From Marinilabilia salmonicolor JCM 21150 (GTDB lineage Bacteria > Bacteroidota > Bacteroidia > Bacteroidales > Marinilabiliaceae): DNA of 64,000 nucleotides. The stretch lies in contig NZ_AJKI01000030.1 in the NCBI RefSeq assembly GCF_000259075.1, positions 1 to 64,000 on the forward strand, written 5' to 3'. Shown here piece after piece: positions 17,709-27,448 of this stretch. Below the pieces are notes generated by a model. The model was not told the origin of the DNA. It worked only from the letters and a program-made list of their open reading frames with translations, and made no database searches. A program made the translations under genes and the position numbers. Each line of letters opens with the position of its first letter. Within the stretch, counting starts at the first letter, position 1.

Positions 17709-19670
17709 TTAAAATTTCTCATAATCATCTGAACCAAAACCGCCCAAATCAAAATCGGGTGTTTTCCCTTTTGCTTTGGCTTTCAGCTGACTCTGGGAAA
17801 CAGAACAGTTAGCTCCCTCTTCTTCTTTTTCTACTTTTGTCGCTTTATCAGATTCTTCAGAAACAGCGGGAGTCCCGGATTCATTTACATCTTTCTTACG
17901 ATTTTCCTCTGACAAACTAAAAACAGAAATCGCTCGTTCCAGACGTTCAGAAAGCTTCTCAATTCTCAGAGCTGCAGAGTTGATCTCTTCCGAGTTGGAA
18001 GCATTCCTCTGTGTTACCTGATTCAGCTGCTGAAGTGCATTATTGATCTGTTCAACCCCTGTAACCTGTTCCAACGAAGCCACTGATATCTCCTGAATCA
18101 GGCCTGCTGTTTTTTCAATTTCCGGTGTAAGGGCAAGCAACATCTCGCGTGACTCTCGGGAAGAATTGATAGTCATTCCCGACACTTTATTAATATCGTT
18201 AGCAGCCTGCTGACTACGTTCGGCCAACTTACGCACCTCGGCAGCAACAACCGCAAAACCACGTCCTTCAATCCCCGCTCTCGCGGCTTCCACTGCTGCA
18301 TTCAATGCAAGTATATTGGTTTGAAAAGCAATATCCCCAATAACAGAAATTTTGGAGGTAATCTGCTCCAAAAATTCAGCTGCTCTTTCAGTTATTTCAT
18401 TACTGCTATTCATATCTTCAGCAGCTTTACGGGCTATAGTTTCAGTCTCCCGGGCATTATCGGTGTTTTGCTGAATATTGGCATGCATCTCTTCCATGGA
18501 AGATGAAACCTCCTCAGCAGCCGAGGCTTGTTCACTTGCACCTTCTGCCAGTTCGGTGGATTCCCGTGAAAGAGAAGTACTCGCTTCCACCATTTCCCGG
18601 GTACCTTCGGTAATATCACCGATAATAACCCGCAAATTCTTAACCATATTATCCAAGGCAACACCCAAACGTCCCACTTCATCTTTTCGATTGGTATCAA
18701 AACGGACGGAAAGATTTCCTGCTGCGACTTTCTCGGCCAGTCCAACCCCCTGAATAATAGGGTTTGCAATGGAGTTTGGCAGTAACAGTGCCAGAATTAA
18801 CCCGACAAGAAGAAGTACAATGAGGGCAGCGATAACCAGCGTTTGAATATTATCAACAATGCGGGCACTTTGATTCCCCATCCCCTTTATATCTCCTTGT
18901 CCCATGTCCGCAATAGCACGGGTATCCCACATAATTTCTTTACCAAGTTCATATCTTTTAACCTCGGCAAACCTGGCTTTCTGGTAGTGCTCAATAAAAG
19001 AAATTGCTGAAGAGACAAAATCATTCAGCGTAGCTGTTACAGCCCCTGACAAATAGGCTGCATTAATATCTGTCTGCAAAGTTCGCGCTTTTGATAATTC
19101 AGTATCCAGAGCGACAGCTTCCCGGGTATAATCCTTTGCCTGCACAACACCCCAAAGTCCCAAAGCACGATTAATAAATTGCTGATAACGAACATTCGTA
19201 CGATAGTTCCCTGATAAATCAACCAACTCCTCTCCTGCCATTCTCATCAATTCACGATGGTTAGAAGCTGACTTTTGTGCCTCACTATAGTCCTCATACA
19301 TGGCGGCGTAGGCTTCCATTTTTTTCTTTAACTCACTAAATTCACTGCTACGAGCCCCCTCTCCCTCCATTTCTATCAGATTATTCAGGGCAACCATCAT
19401 TTGTGTATAGTACCTATCAAAAACTTCATCGAAATATGGCTGGGCAGAAAAATCGTATGAGCGGGTAACTTCTGTGAGTTTTCGCCAGTTTTGATCCACA
19501 AGACTGGCTTCATTGACAGTGGGAATATATTTCTCAGACAGATCATTAACACCACTGCCTATCTCGAAAAGACTATATAAGGTAAACCCACCCATCAATA
19601 AGGTTAAAACTACCACAGCTGCAATACTGCCCCTGATTTTACTACTGATACTCAAATCTCTCCAATTCAT
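17709..19670 (-). CDS. Methyl-accepting chemotaxis protein
   Basis: A 653-aa chemoreceptor: TM1 at about 12-34, a periplasmic helical sensor region (35-280), TM2 at about 283-303, HAMP (about 305-358), then the cytoplasmic signalling domain with the hairpin tip [20 protein letters not shown] and the segment [18 protein letters not shown]. The tail (from about 590) is Lys/Glu/Ser-rich and ends [10 protein letters not shown], without a CheR-docking pentapeptide. No cheA or cheW lies in the window. It is divergent from a sugar-binding lipoprotein gene, which may provide its ligand (inference). Confidence 0.93.
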   Translation of the reverse strand: MNWRDLSISSKIRGSIAAVVVLTLLMGGFTLYSLFEIGSGVNDLSEKYIPTVNEASLVDQNWRKLTEVTRSYDFSAQPYFDEVFDRYYTQMMVALNNLIEMEGEGARSSEFSELKKKMEAYAAMYEDYSEAQKSASNHRELMRMAGEELVDLSGNYRTNVRYQQFINRALGLWGVVQAKDYTREAVALDTELSKARTLQTDINAAYLSGAVTATLNDFVSSAISFIEHYQKARFAEVKRYELGKEIMWDTRAIADMGQGDIKGMGNQSARIVDNIQTLVIAALIVLLLVGLILALLLPNSIANPIIQGVGLAEKVAAGNLSVRFDTNRKDEVGRLGVALDNMVKNLRVIIGDITEGTREMVEASTSLSRESTELAEGASEQASAAEEVSSSMEEMHANIQQNTDNARETETIARKAAEDMNSSNEITERAAEFLEQITSKISVIGDIAFQTNILALNAAVEAARAGIEGRGFAVVAAEVRKLAERSQQAANDINKVSGMTINSSRESREMLLALTPEIEKTAGLIQEISVASLEQVTGVEQINNALQQLNQVTQRNASNSEEINSAALRIEKLSERLERAISVFSLSEENRKKDVNESGTPAVSEESDKATKVEKEEEGANCSVSQSQLKAKAKGKTPDFDLGGFGSDDYEKF

Positions 19671-19792
19671 CTTTTGCGGATTATATTATTATTAAATCAA
19701 AAAACCAGGATAGTGACAATTATCCGGCGAAAAACATCTGAGGGTTTGAGGAAAGGTTCAAGACATCACCGAACTGTTGCAGATTCTTTTTT

Positions 19793-19975
19793 TTAACCTG
19801 AACACTTCATAACTAATCTATTGCAATGTTCAACTACCTGCAAAAAAGTGGCGTCCTCAATAAAAATTGGAATGAATATAATTTATTTTTCCCTTCTGAA
19901 TTTTTATTTGTGGTTGCCATTATTTCTTTCTGTTTGAACATCTCATTACGAAGATTCATGTATTAACCAGGTTAA
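19793..19975 (+). repeat. MITE-like element family B, copy 1
   Basis: A 183-bp AT-rich element bounded by TTAACCTG and CAGGTTAA, with further imperfect inverted symmetry over about 40 bp. It is homologous along its whole length to 53351-53532: ATCTATTGC, GCGTCCTC, TGTGGTTGC and TTGAACATCTCAT are shared blocks in the same order and orientation. It lies in the 672-bp gap between the chemoreceptor and the sugar-binding gene; the rest of that gap (19671-20342) shows no gene. Confidence 0.75.
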
Positions 19976-20290
19976 AAATAAAAAACTGGTGATATTCTGC
20001 TTAAAAATATCATGTTCGTTTGTTCAGTATAAAAACAGTCTGAATTAATTGACGTGGCGGAACTCCAAAATTCTTTTATTCTCCCACTATACCCAAACAT
20101 ATTTGGATAAGATGTGGCAGATTTAAGAAACCAGACTTCCATACTTATTTTACAATAAGGATAGCTCTGCATTCGACCAGAAATAGAAAGAACACGAAAC
20201 AATACCTTACAATAAATAATTCTTCAAAATTTTAAAAATTTTCTACCATTTCAAAATAAAAAGATAAAAAAGACTTATTTTCGCTCAAAC

Positions 20291-20298
20291 TATCTTTA
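20291..20298 (+). promoter_or_regulatory. Possible -7 box (TATCTTTA) before the sugar-binding gene
   Basis: TATCTTTA differs from TAnnTTTG only in the last base and lies 44 nt before the start codon. Weak candidate. Confidence 0.35.
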
Positions 20299-20342
20299 AC
20301 CTTTTCTTTTTTCACTTATTTTATTCAGAAAACAAAAGGAAA

Positions 20343-21365
20343 ATGAATACAAAAAAACTAATTACTTCAATCCTTTCATTCACATTATTGGTTGTTTTAT
20401 TCACAGCACTTCCTTCATGCAAAAAGAGTGAAGGAAAGAAAATTGGCTTCCTCTACAGCTCAAATGTCACCATCCGTTTCAATAAAGAAAGTCAGTTTTT
20501 TAAAGAACGAGCTAAAGAATTGGGTGTCAATGTCGTCATTGACCATGCAGGCGACAATGATGCCGTTCAATACGAAAAAGCCATTCAAATGATGGAAGAT
20601 GGCATTGACCTACTTACTCTTATTGCCGTAAATATCAACACAGCGGAAAATATTGTAAAAGAAGCCAAAGCCAGAGATATTCCGGTGATTGCTTACAACC
20701 GACTGATTGCCAACTCTGACCTGGATGTTTACATCAGTGGTAACAATGACGAACTGGGAAAAGACATGGTCGGTTATGCCTTAAAACAAAAACCATCCGG
20801 AAATTACGTCATCCTTAATGGTGACAGATTTGACAAAAACGCTGTTGAATTAATGGAATCCATCGATGAAACATTACAACCACATATTGATGCCGGAAAA
20901 ATAAACATCCTCTATAAAACTTTTATTGAAAGCTGGAATCCGGTGAATGCCGCACACGAACTGGAACAGCTCATGAAAGCCAATCCTGAACCAATTGACG
21001 CAATAGTATCATGTTTCGACGGGATGTCGGTTGGCTGCATAGAGGTTTTGGAAAAATATGATTTGGCAGGCAAAGTAATCATTACCGGACAGGACGCTCA
21101 GTTAGAGTCATGCCGCCGGATTGTGGAAGGCACACAGCATATGACAATGTATCATCCGCTTAAGCAGATAGCCTACAAAGCAGCAGATGTTGCTGTTGAT
21201 ATCCTGAACGGAGAAAAGCTGGACAAAACTCATGAAATCACTTATTCCAACAACGGATTTAAAGATGTCCCCACCGTTCAAATCAGCTCCATTCCCGTCA
21301 CCAAAGAAAATATTGATAAAGTGCTCATTGAAAGCGGATTTTACAAACGAGAAGAGATTTATTAA
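20343..21365 (+). CDS. XylF-like periplasmic sugar-binding lipoprotein
   Basis: A 340-aa type I periplasmic binding protein anchored as a lipoprotein: the signal ends FTALPSCKK with C26. The fold signatures KIGFLYSSN, MMEDGIDLLTLIAVN, AYNRLIANSDLDVYISGNN and IITGQDAQLESCRRI match D-xylose-binding XylF proteins. No ABC permease or ATPase gene is adjacent, so a pure transport role is doubtful. The divergent chemoreceptor suggests it could present a sugar to that receptor, as RbsB and MglB do for Trg (inference). Confidence 0.85.
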   Translation: MNTKKLITSILSFTLLVVLFTALPSCKKSEGKKIGFLYSSNVTIRFNKESQFFKERAKELGVNVVIDHAGDNDAVQYEKAIQMMEDGIDLLTLIAVNINTAENIVKEAKARDIPVIAYNRLIANSDLDVYISGNNDELGKDMVGYALKQKPSGNYVILNGDRFDKNAVELMESIDETLQPHIDAGKINILYKTFIESWNPVNAAHELEQLMKANPEPIDAIVSCFDGMSVGCIEVLEKYDLAGKVIITGQDAQLESCRRIVEGTQHMTMYHPLKQIAYKAADVAVDILNGEKLDKTHEITYSNNGFKDVPTVQISSIPVTKENIDKVLIESGFYKREEIY

Positions 21366-21389
21366 TTGTAGCCATTACCTATCACAGAT

Positions 21390-21523
21390 TAGGTTAGTGT
21401 TTGTATATATAGTGTTTGTATATAAAGTCCAACTTCTGCGTTGTTGCTCAAAATCTAAATCCTCAAATACATTAGTATTCTGCGGTTTAGATTTTTCACA
21501 CGCCTTGACTTGGCACTAGGTTA
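21390..21523. repeat. MITE-like element family A, copy 2, with 7-bp target duplication
   Basis: The element (21397-21516) is flanked by TAGGTTA on both sides (21390-21396 and 21517-21523). Its interior is the reverse complement of copy 3 at 41629-41779 (shared blocks CCAACTTCTGCGTTGT, AAATCTAAATCCTCAAATAC, ATTAGTATTCTGCGG). The left end is duplicated (GTGTTTGTATATA twice), and the right part has an internal deletion. It lies 24 nt after the stop codon of the sugar-binding gene and before its terminator. Confidence 0.85.
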
Positions 21524-21563
21524 GGCTGATTCCGGGTAAAAAGGATTTTTTTTTCCAAAAAGG

Positions 21564-21597
21564 AAACGGATTGCACATTTGCAGTCCGTTTTTTATT
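21564..21597 (+). terminator. Intrinsic terminator of the sugar-binding gene
   Basis: AACGGATTGCA pairs with TGCAGTCCGTT (one mismatch) and is followed by six T. It lies about 200 nt beyond the stop codon because a family A element has inserted between them. Confidence 0.8.
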
Positions 21598-21669
21598 TAA
21601 AAACCGACACTTCAGAACCGATTTATTGGACTTCAGTAATTGTTTTCTTAAATTATGTAGCTGTTAAAA

Positions 21670-21677
21670 TACTTTTG
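21670..21677 (+). promoter_or_regulatory. Bacteroidota -7 box (TACTTTTG) for the RND operon
   Basis: TACTTTTG fits TAnnTTTG, 36 nt before the fusion-protein gene; a T-rich TTTTC lies about 22 bp upstream. Confidence 0.55.
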
Positions 21678-21712
21678 CACGGAAATACGAAACAAGAAAA
21701 CAAAATTCAACA

Positions 21713-22783
21713 ATGAGAAACCCTGTAATACTTAACTTCTGTATTGTTTCGGCAATACTCCTCTTTTCTTCCTGCTCTCAAAAGCAGCAAAAGGAAGAAC
21801 TTCCGGCCATTATTAAAACAACAGAAATCCGTCAGATTGAATCGGTGCTGACAAAAAAATATCCTGCGAGAATCAAATCGGCCTCTGAAGTAAAATTATC
21901 TTTCAGAGTGGCAGGCCCCATATTGAAGGTCAATGTAAAAGAAGGAGATACAGTAAATAAGGGAGATGTTTTAGCACAAATTGATCCGCGTGATTACCGG
22001 GTTCAACTTCAGGCAACAGAAGCCAAATACCGTGAGGTAAAAAGTGAAGTGGAAAGAATCACAGCACTTTATAAAAAAGACAAAATATCGGCAAACGACT
22101 ACGAAAAAGCAGTTTCAGGATTAAAACAAATTTCGGCAAAATATGAGGCACACTCCAATGCACTGGAAGACACCAAACTAAAAGCACCCTTCGCCGGCCA
22201 TATCAGCAAAATATTTTTTGAACAAGGGGAAACTGTTGATGCAGGAATGCCCGTAATTTCGTTCTACAACAATAAGGAATTTGAAATTATTGCCCATCTT
22301 CCGGCTTCCGATTTCCTGAAAAAAGAAGATTTCCGGCGTTTTTCCTGTCAGTCTTCCTCTCTGCCGGGGAAGGAGTGGCCCCTGGAACTAAGAAATATTG
22401 TCTCTCAAGCCAATCTAAACGGACTTTATCCCGCTTATTTCAGTTTAAAAGCAAATGCCCGGGATATCATTCTGCCGGGGATGAGTGCAGAAGTCATCAT
22501 TCAATACCAAACAGATAAATCCCCCCTTTTTGAATTGCCATCTTCTGCCATATTTGAAAAATCAGGCAGCTCCGAAATATGGGTTTTTAATGAAGAGGAT
22601 GAAACAGTCAGCGCAAAAAAGGTGAAAATCATTAAAGTCAGATCATCAGGCATCGCAGTGGTAAAAGGAGATTTTCAGGGATCAGAAATCATTGTAAGCG
22701 CGGGTGTCCACAATCTTACCGAAGGTCAGAAAGTTCGCAGGATGCCTGCTCCGACTAAAAGCAATGTAGGAGGACTTTTGTAA
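21713..22783 (+). CDS. RND efflux periplasmic adaptor (membrane fusion protein)
   Basis: A 356-aa lipoprotein (lipobox LLFSSCSQ, C21) of the HlyD/AcrA family that links the inner-membrane pump to the outer-membrane channel. The biotinyl-lipoyl half motifs are GPILKVNVKEGDTVNKGDVL and APFAGHISKIFFEQGETV, separated by a short coiled-coil hairpin (about 95-145). It is the first gene of a five-gene operon: adaptor, pump, TolC, histidine kinase, response regulator. Confidence 0.92.
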   Translation: MRNPVILNFCIVSAILLFSSCSQKQQKEELPAIIKTTEIRQIESVLTKKYPARIKSASEVKLSFRVAGPILKVNVKEGDTVNKGDVLAQIDPRDYRVQLQATEAKYREVKSEVERITALYKKDKISANDYEKAVSGLKQISAKYEAHSNALEDTKLKAPFAGHISKIFFEQGETVDAGMPVISFYNNKEFEIIAHLPASDFLKKEDFRRFSCQSSSLPGKEWPLELRNIVSQANLNGLYPAYFSLKANARDIILPGMSAEVIIQYQTDKSPLFELPSSAIFEKSGSSEIWVFNEEDETVSAKKVKIIKVRSSGIAVVKGDFQGSEIIVSAGVHNLTEGQKVRRMPAPTKSNVGGLL

Positions 22784-22853
22784 CCCCCAATCAACTCAAC
22801 AAGCATAAAAAATCATATACTTTCTCGCAAAGACAATAAATATCTGCTCAACC

Positions 22854-25800
22854 ATGACAGAATTTGCATTCAAAAACAAAATACTTTTTTACTTTTTTCT
22901 GGTAGTTCTCGCAGTTGGAGGCATTATGTCTTTTCAATCTATGAGTAAACTTGAAGATCCTGAAATAAAGGTAAAACAAGCCCTGGTGGTCACGATTTAT
23001 CCCGGTGCATCGGCCCATGAAACAGAACTGGAAGTGACAGATGTGCTTGAAAAAGCCATCAAAACCATGGGCGACATCAAAAAAATAGAATCCCGTTCGG
23101 AAGCTGATTATTCGGAAATTACCGTTGAGCTTGATCCCACCATCTCTCCGGATGAGATAGAGCAAAAATGGGATATTCTCCGCAGAAAAGTGAACCGTGC
23201 AGCCTCACAGTTACCGGCAAAAGCAAATCCTCCCATCGTAGTTGATGATTTTGGGGATGTTTACGGGCTTTTTTATGCCATGACAGCTGATGGTTTTTCT
23301 TTTGATGAGATGCATGATTACGGAATGCTCATCAAACAGGAGATTGAAAGCCTCCCCGATGTAAAACGTGTGAAAATTTTCGGCGACCGGCCTCCCTGCA
23401 TAAACATCAATATACATCAGGAAAAAATGGCCAGTCTTGGAGTTCATCCCTCAGAGGTCCTGATGGCCCTGGACAGCCAGAATGAGACTGTGTATGCCGG
23501 ATATTTTGAAGCAGGCCGGGAACGCATCAGAGTAGATGTCACCAACGATTTCGACGACATCAACGATATCCGCAACCTGATTATTCAGGGACATGAGGAC
23601 GATCAGGTTCGCCTGGATGACATTGCAGATATTGAAAGAACTGCTGACACCCCGTACCGGGAAGCCATGCGCTATAATTCTCAGCCTGCGCTGGGCATCT
23701 CAATTGCCATGCAGAGTGGCGGAAATGTCATAAAACTGGGTGAAGCAGTTGATCAGCGCCTTACAGAGTTAAAGCAATCCAGAATTCCGGCCGGCATCGA
23801 CTTCAAAAAGGTATTTTTTCAGCCGGATAAGGTAAGCAATGCCATCTCCACGTTTATGTTCAATCTGGCGCAATCGGTAGCCATCGTCATTCTCATCCTG
23901 ATGTTATCAATGGGCTGGCGCAGTGGAATCATAATCGGAAGTGGTCTATTGCTGACTATTCTGGGGTCATTTGTGGTTTTAAATCTGTTCAACGGAACGC
24001 TTCAACGGGTATCGCTGGCATCGCTCATCGTGGCCATGGGAATGTTGGTGGATAATGCCATTGTTATTGTGGACGGCATCCTCATAGACCTGCAAAACGG
24101 CATGAAAAAGAAAAAAGCACTGGTCAATACCGCCAAAAAAACTGCATGGCCCCTGCTGGGTGCAACCCTCATCGCCATTTTTGCTTTTCTTCCCATTTTT
24201 CTATCGCCGGACACCTCAGGTGAGTATGTCCGTGATTTGTTTATTGTACTGGCCGTTTCGCTCCTTCTGAGCTGGGTGTTGGCCCTCACACAGGCCCCTA
24301 TGATGGCCGACAAACAGTTTAAACAAAAAGAAGCAACCGAAGGAGAAGAGAAAAAGCTCTACAGCACCAGGATATACAGCATTCACAGACGATGGCTCAG
24401 TTACCTGCTCTATCACAAAACGGTAGCCATCGGAATTGTCACGCTGCTGATGGGCGCAAGTGCTTTACTGTTTCCACTGATTCCCCAGACTTTTTTCCCG
24501 GATCTCACCTATAATCAGCTTTACATCGAATACAAGATGCCTGTCGGTACACGTATTGAAACGGTAGATGCGGATTTGGCTGAAATTGAGCAACATTTGA
24601 TGGAGCTTCCTGAGATAACTAATGTCACCACCAGCCTGGGGGGAACTCCATCGCGTTACAACCTGGTGCGGTCCATAGCCGAACCAGCAATGAACTACGG
24701 GGAATTGATTGTGGATTTTGCAGATGCAGATGAACTGCCGGGAATGTTGCCGAAATTACAAAAGTACCTAACCGAAAACTATCCTCAGGCTTATGCCAGA
24801 GTTAAGCGTTACAACCTGATGTACAAAAAGTTTCCGGTAGAAGTACTCTTTACCGGTCCCGACCCTGCTGTATTAAAAGAACTCACAGCCCAGGCAAAAA
24901 ACATCATGGAAGAAGATCCAGGAGCCCAACTGATTACGGATGACTGGGAACCCTCATCAAAAGTACTGATGGCTGATTACAATCAGCCGATGGCGCGAAG
25001 AACAGGTCTGACACGTCCGGACATAGCATTGTCACTTCTGACTGCCACAGACGGACTACCCATTGGCAATTTTTACGACGGCACACGCTCGATTCCCATT
25101 TATGTAAAAAGTACAGATAACGATGGAGAACCGGTTGAAAATCTGGAGACATCGCCTGCTTTCAGCATGCTGCCATCACTAAGCAATCTTGACCCGGACA
25201 ATCTAAAAGCAGTGATGTCGGGAGCCATATCCATATCCGATATTGTGGAATCAACGGTTGGAGCGGTCCCCATGAACCAGGCAATACAAAGCATTGATGT
25301 ACATTGGGAAGAGCCAGTTGTGCGTCGATACAACGGTCAACGGGCCATAAAAGCACAATGCAACCCAGCACCGGGACTAACGGCCGAAGATGTTCGCAAA
25401 AGCATTCTTCCGGAAATTGAGGACATTCCGCTACCCCCGGGGTACACAATGGAATGGCAGGGAGAGTATGAAGCCAGCTCCGAATCACAAAAGTACCTCT
25501 TTATGTACCTTCCGCTGGCCATTGTTCTGATGATAGCAGTATTAATAGCCCTTTTTAACGACTATAAAAAGCCACTGATTATCATCTTCAGTCTTCCGCT
25601 GGCCATCATTGGCATCGTGCTTGGAATGCTTGTCTCAGGCAAGGAATTCGGGTTTGTGGCCATTGTTGGGGCCTTAGGACTGATGGGGATGATGATAAAG
25701 AATGGCGTGGTATTACTGGAAGAGGTGGAGTTGCAGGTCAAGGAAGGCAAACAACGGTTCGCCGCCCTCATGGATGCTTCCACTTCACGGTTAAGACCGG

Positions 25801-26003
25801 TAATGATGGCATCACTAACCACAATTCTGGGAATGATTCCACTGGTTACAGATGCCATGTTCGGTTCTATGGCTGTCACCATGATGGCAGGACTACTCAT
25901 CGGGACCATCATTACTCTACTGATGATGCCGGTGCTGTATGCCCTTTTCTACAACGTTATTCATCCATTAAGCAAAAAAGCCAAAAAAAAAGAAAATGCC
26001 TGA
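22854..26003 (+). CDS. RND efflux pump, AcrB/HAE1 family
   Basis: A 1049-aa inner-membrane proton-driven exporter with the expected two halves: TM1 at about 9-28 followed by a periplasmic porter region, a TM bundle (about 335-535), a second porter region and a C-terminal TM bundle from about 870. The proton-relay region is in AMGMLVDNAIVIVDGILIDL, and GALGLMGMMIKNGVVLLEEV marks the second half. Substrates cannot be inferred. It lies 70 nt after the adaptor and overlaps the TolC gene by 8 nt. Confidence 0.95.
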   Translation: MTEFAFKNKILFYFFLVVLAVGGIMSFQSMSKLEDPEIKVKQALVVTIYPGASAHETELEVTDVLEKAIKTMGDIKKIESRSEADYSEITVELDPTISPDEIEQKWDILRRKVNRAASQLPAKANPPIVVDDFGDVYGLFYAMTADGFSFDEMHDYGMLIKQEIESLPDVKRVKIFGDRPPCININIHQEKMASLGVHPSEVLMALDSQNETVYAGYFEAGRERIRVDVTNDFDDINDIRNLIIQGHEDDQVRLDDIADIERTADTPYREAMRYNSQPALGISIAMQSGGNVIKLGEAVDQRLTELKQSRIPAGIDFKKVFFQPDKVSNAISTFMFNLAQSVAIVILILMLSMGWRSGIIIGSGLLLTILGSFVVLNLFNGTLQRVSLASLIVAMGMLVDNAIVIVDGILIDLQNGMKKKKALVNTAKKTAWPLLGATLIAIFAFLPIFLSPDTSGEYVRDLFIVLAVSLLLSWVLALTQAPMMADKQFKQKEATEGEEKKLYSTRIYSIHRRWLSYLLYHKTVAIGIVTLLMGASALLFPLIPQTFFPDLTYNQLYIEYKMPVGTRIETVDADLAEIEQHLMELPEITNVTTSLGGTPSRYNLVRSIAEPAMNYGELIVDFADADELPGMLPKLQKYLTENYPQAYARVKRYNLMYKKFPVEVLFTGPDPAVLKELTAQAKNIMEEDPGAQLITDDWEPSSKVLMADYNQPMARRTGLTRPDIALSLLTATDGLPIGNFYDGTRSIPIYVKSTDNDGEPVENLETSPAFSMLPSLSNLDPDNLKAVMSGAISISDIVESTVGAVPMNQAIQSIDVHWEEPVVRRYNGQRAIKAQCNPAPGLTAEDVRKSILPEIEDIPLPPGYTMEWQGEYEASSESQKYLFMYLPLAIVLMIAVLIALFNDYKKPLIIIFSLPLAIIGIVLGMLVSGKEFGFVAIVGALGLMGMMIKNGVVLLEEVELQVKEGKQRFAALMDASTSRLRPVMMASLTTILGMIPLVTDAMFGSMAVTMMAGLLIGTIITLLMMPVLYALFYNVIHPLSKKAKKKENA

Positions 26004-27441
26004 TTCTATGAAAATCATTAAATACATCACACCAATTGCGCTTGTACTGATATCTTCATTCGCTGCATCCGCACAGGTAGAACTAAATCAGCAAAAATGC
26101 CGGGAAATGGCGCTGGATTATTCCCGCCAGATTAAAATTTCGGAAAACCGCCATGAACAGGCCCTTCTTTCCGGCAAAATTGCCCGGGCTCAACACCTGC
26201 CAAAACTGAGTGCTTCGGGATTGTATTTTTACAAACCGGATCCTCTGGAGTACTCCCTGGAAGGAGGATACCTGCCCACCTACACCCCCGGACAAAATGG
26301 AGAGATGCAGCCCAACGTTCAGATGAATCCCAATACTGGTCAGCCGGTAACCGGACCAGATGGCAACCCGGTATTTAATATGTATGCCATGATGCCCGAC
26401 ATGAACCTGAACATCGGCATGGAGGGAGTTACCACTGCAGGCGTTCAGCTTGAGCAGCCTGTTTACCTGGGCGGTAAAATCAGAGCAGCCAACAAACTGG
26501 CAGGCACAGGCATAGAGATGTCAAAGAAGCAAATGGATCTGAAAAAATCGGAAGTAATTTCCAGTGTGGATGCCGCTTATTTTCAGTATCTGGCGGTCAA
26601 AGAGAAAAAAAAAGCTGCCAATGAGTATAAAGTATTGCTCGATTCGCTGGAGGCAACCATTGAGGCAACCAACCGGGAAGGAATGTCCACCCGCAACGAA
26701 TTGCTGAAAGTTCAGGTTAAGCGCAATGAAGCGATACTCCTGAAACAAAAAGCAAACAGTGGTTTACAACTGGCTGCCATGAACCTGTGCCGGATCATTG
26801 GGTTACCCCTTGAGACAGAATTACACATCGATGAAACAGAAGAAACAGAACTCCCTGATATTCGTCCGGCCGATGGTAACAATCCGTCCGACCGTCCGGA
26901 ATATCAGCTCCTGAACGATGCCATTGCCGTAAAACAACATCAAGAGAAATTGGCTCGTGCCGAAATGTTGCCTCAGATAGGAATCTCTGCGGGATACAGT
27001 TATCTTGGAGGGCTTGAAATAAACGGTCAGGGAACTGATGAGATGGCCTTTTCAGCCATGGCTTCAGTTAAAATACCCATTTTTAAGTGGTTTGAAGAAC
27101 GAAACAGATTATCAAAAGCGCAACTTGAAACAGAAGTGGCACGCATGGAACTGGAAGAAAATGAAAAGCTCCTCCAACTAGACATTGCCCGCGCCCGCTT
27201 CAACCTGGAAGAATCATTTACCCGCCTGGAACTTACAGAAAAAGCACTGGAACAGGCACAGGAAAACCTGGAAACAAGCCAATCGCTTTTTGAGGAAGGA
27301 ATGGAACCCCTGGTGGATTTACTGGAAGCACAGGTACAATGGCAAAAGGCCAGAAGTGAGTACATCGATGCTGAAACTTCTCTAAAACTCATGCACACCT
27401 ATTATCTAAAAGCAACAGGACGTTTATCGGTAAAAAAATAA
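25996..27441 (+). CDS. TolC-family outer-membrane efflux channel
   Basis: A 481-aa OMF protein with a cleavable signal (MKIIKYITPIALVLISSF) and long coiled-coil stretches around 55-75, 185-240 and 370-465. ATGCCTGA gives an 8-nt overlap with the pump gene, indicating translational coupling; an internal ATG 12 nt later, just before the signal peptide, is an equally good start. A Pro/Asn/Gly-rich insertion (about 95-130: QPNVQMNPNTGQPVTGP) is unusual and probably forms an extracellular or periplasmic loop. Confidence 0.92.
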   Translation: MPDSMKIIKYITPIALVLISSFAASAQVELNQQKCREMALDYSRQIKISENRHEQALLSGKIARAQHLPKLSASGLYFYKPDPLEYSLEGGYLPTYTPGQNGEMQPNVQMNPNTGQPVTGPDGNPVFNMYAMMPDMNLNIGMEGVTTAGVQLEQPVYLGGKIRAANKLAGTGIEMSKKQMDLKKSEVISSVDAAYFQYLAVKEKKKAANEYKVLLDSLEATIEATNREGMSTRNELLKVQVKRNEAILLKQKANSGLQLAAMNLCRIIGLPLETELHIDETEETELPDIRPADGNNPSDRPEYQLLNDAIAVKQHQEKLARAEMLPQIGISAGYSYLGGLEINGQGTDEMAFSAMASVKIPIFKWFEERNRLSKAQLETEVARMELEENEKLLQLDIARARFNLEESFTRLELTEKALEQAQENLETSQSLFEEGMEPLVDLLEAQVQWQKARSEYIDAETSLKLMHTYYLKATGRLSVKK

Positions 27442-27448
27442 TTTTAGC

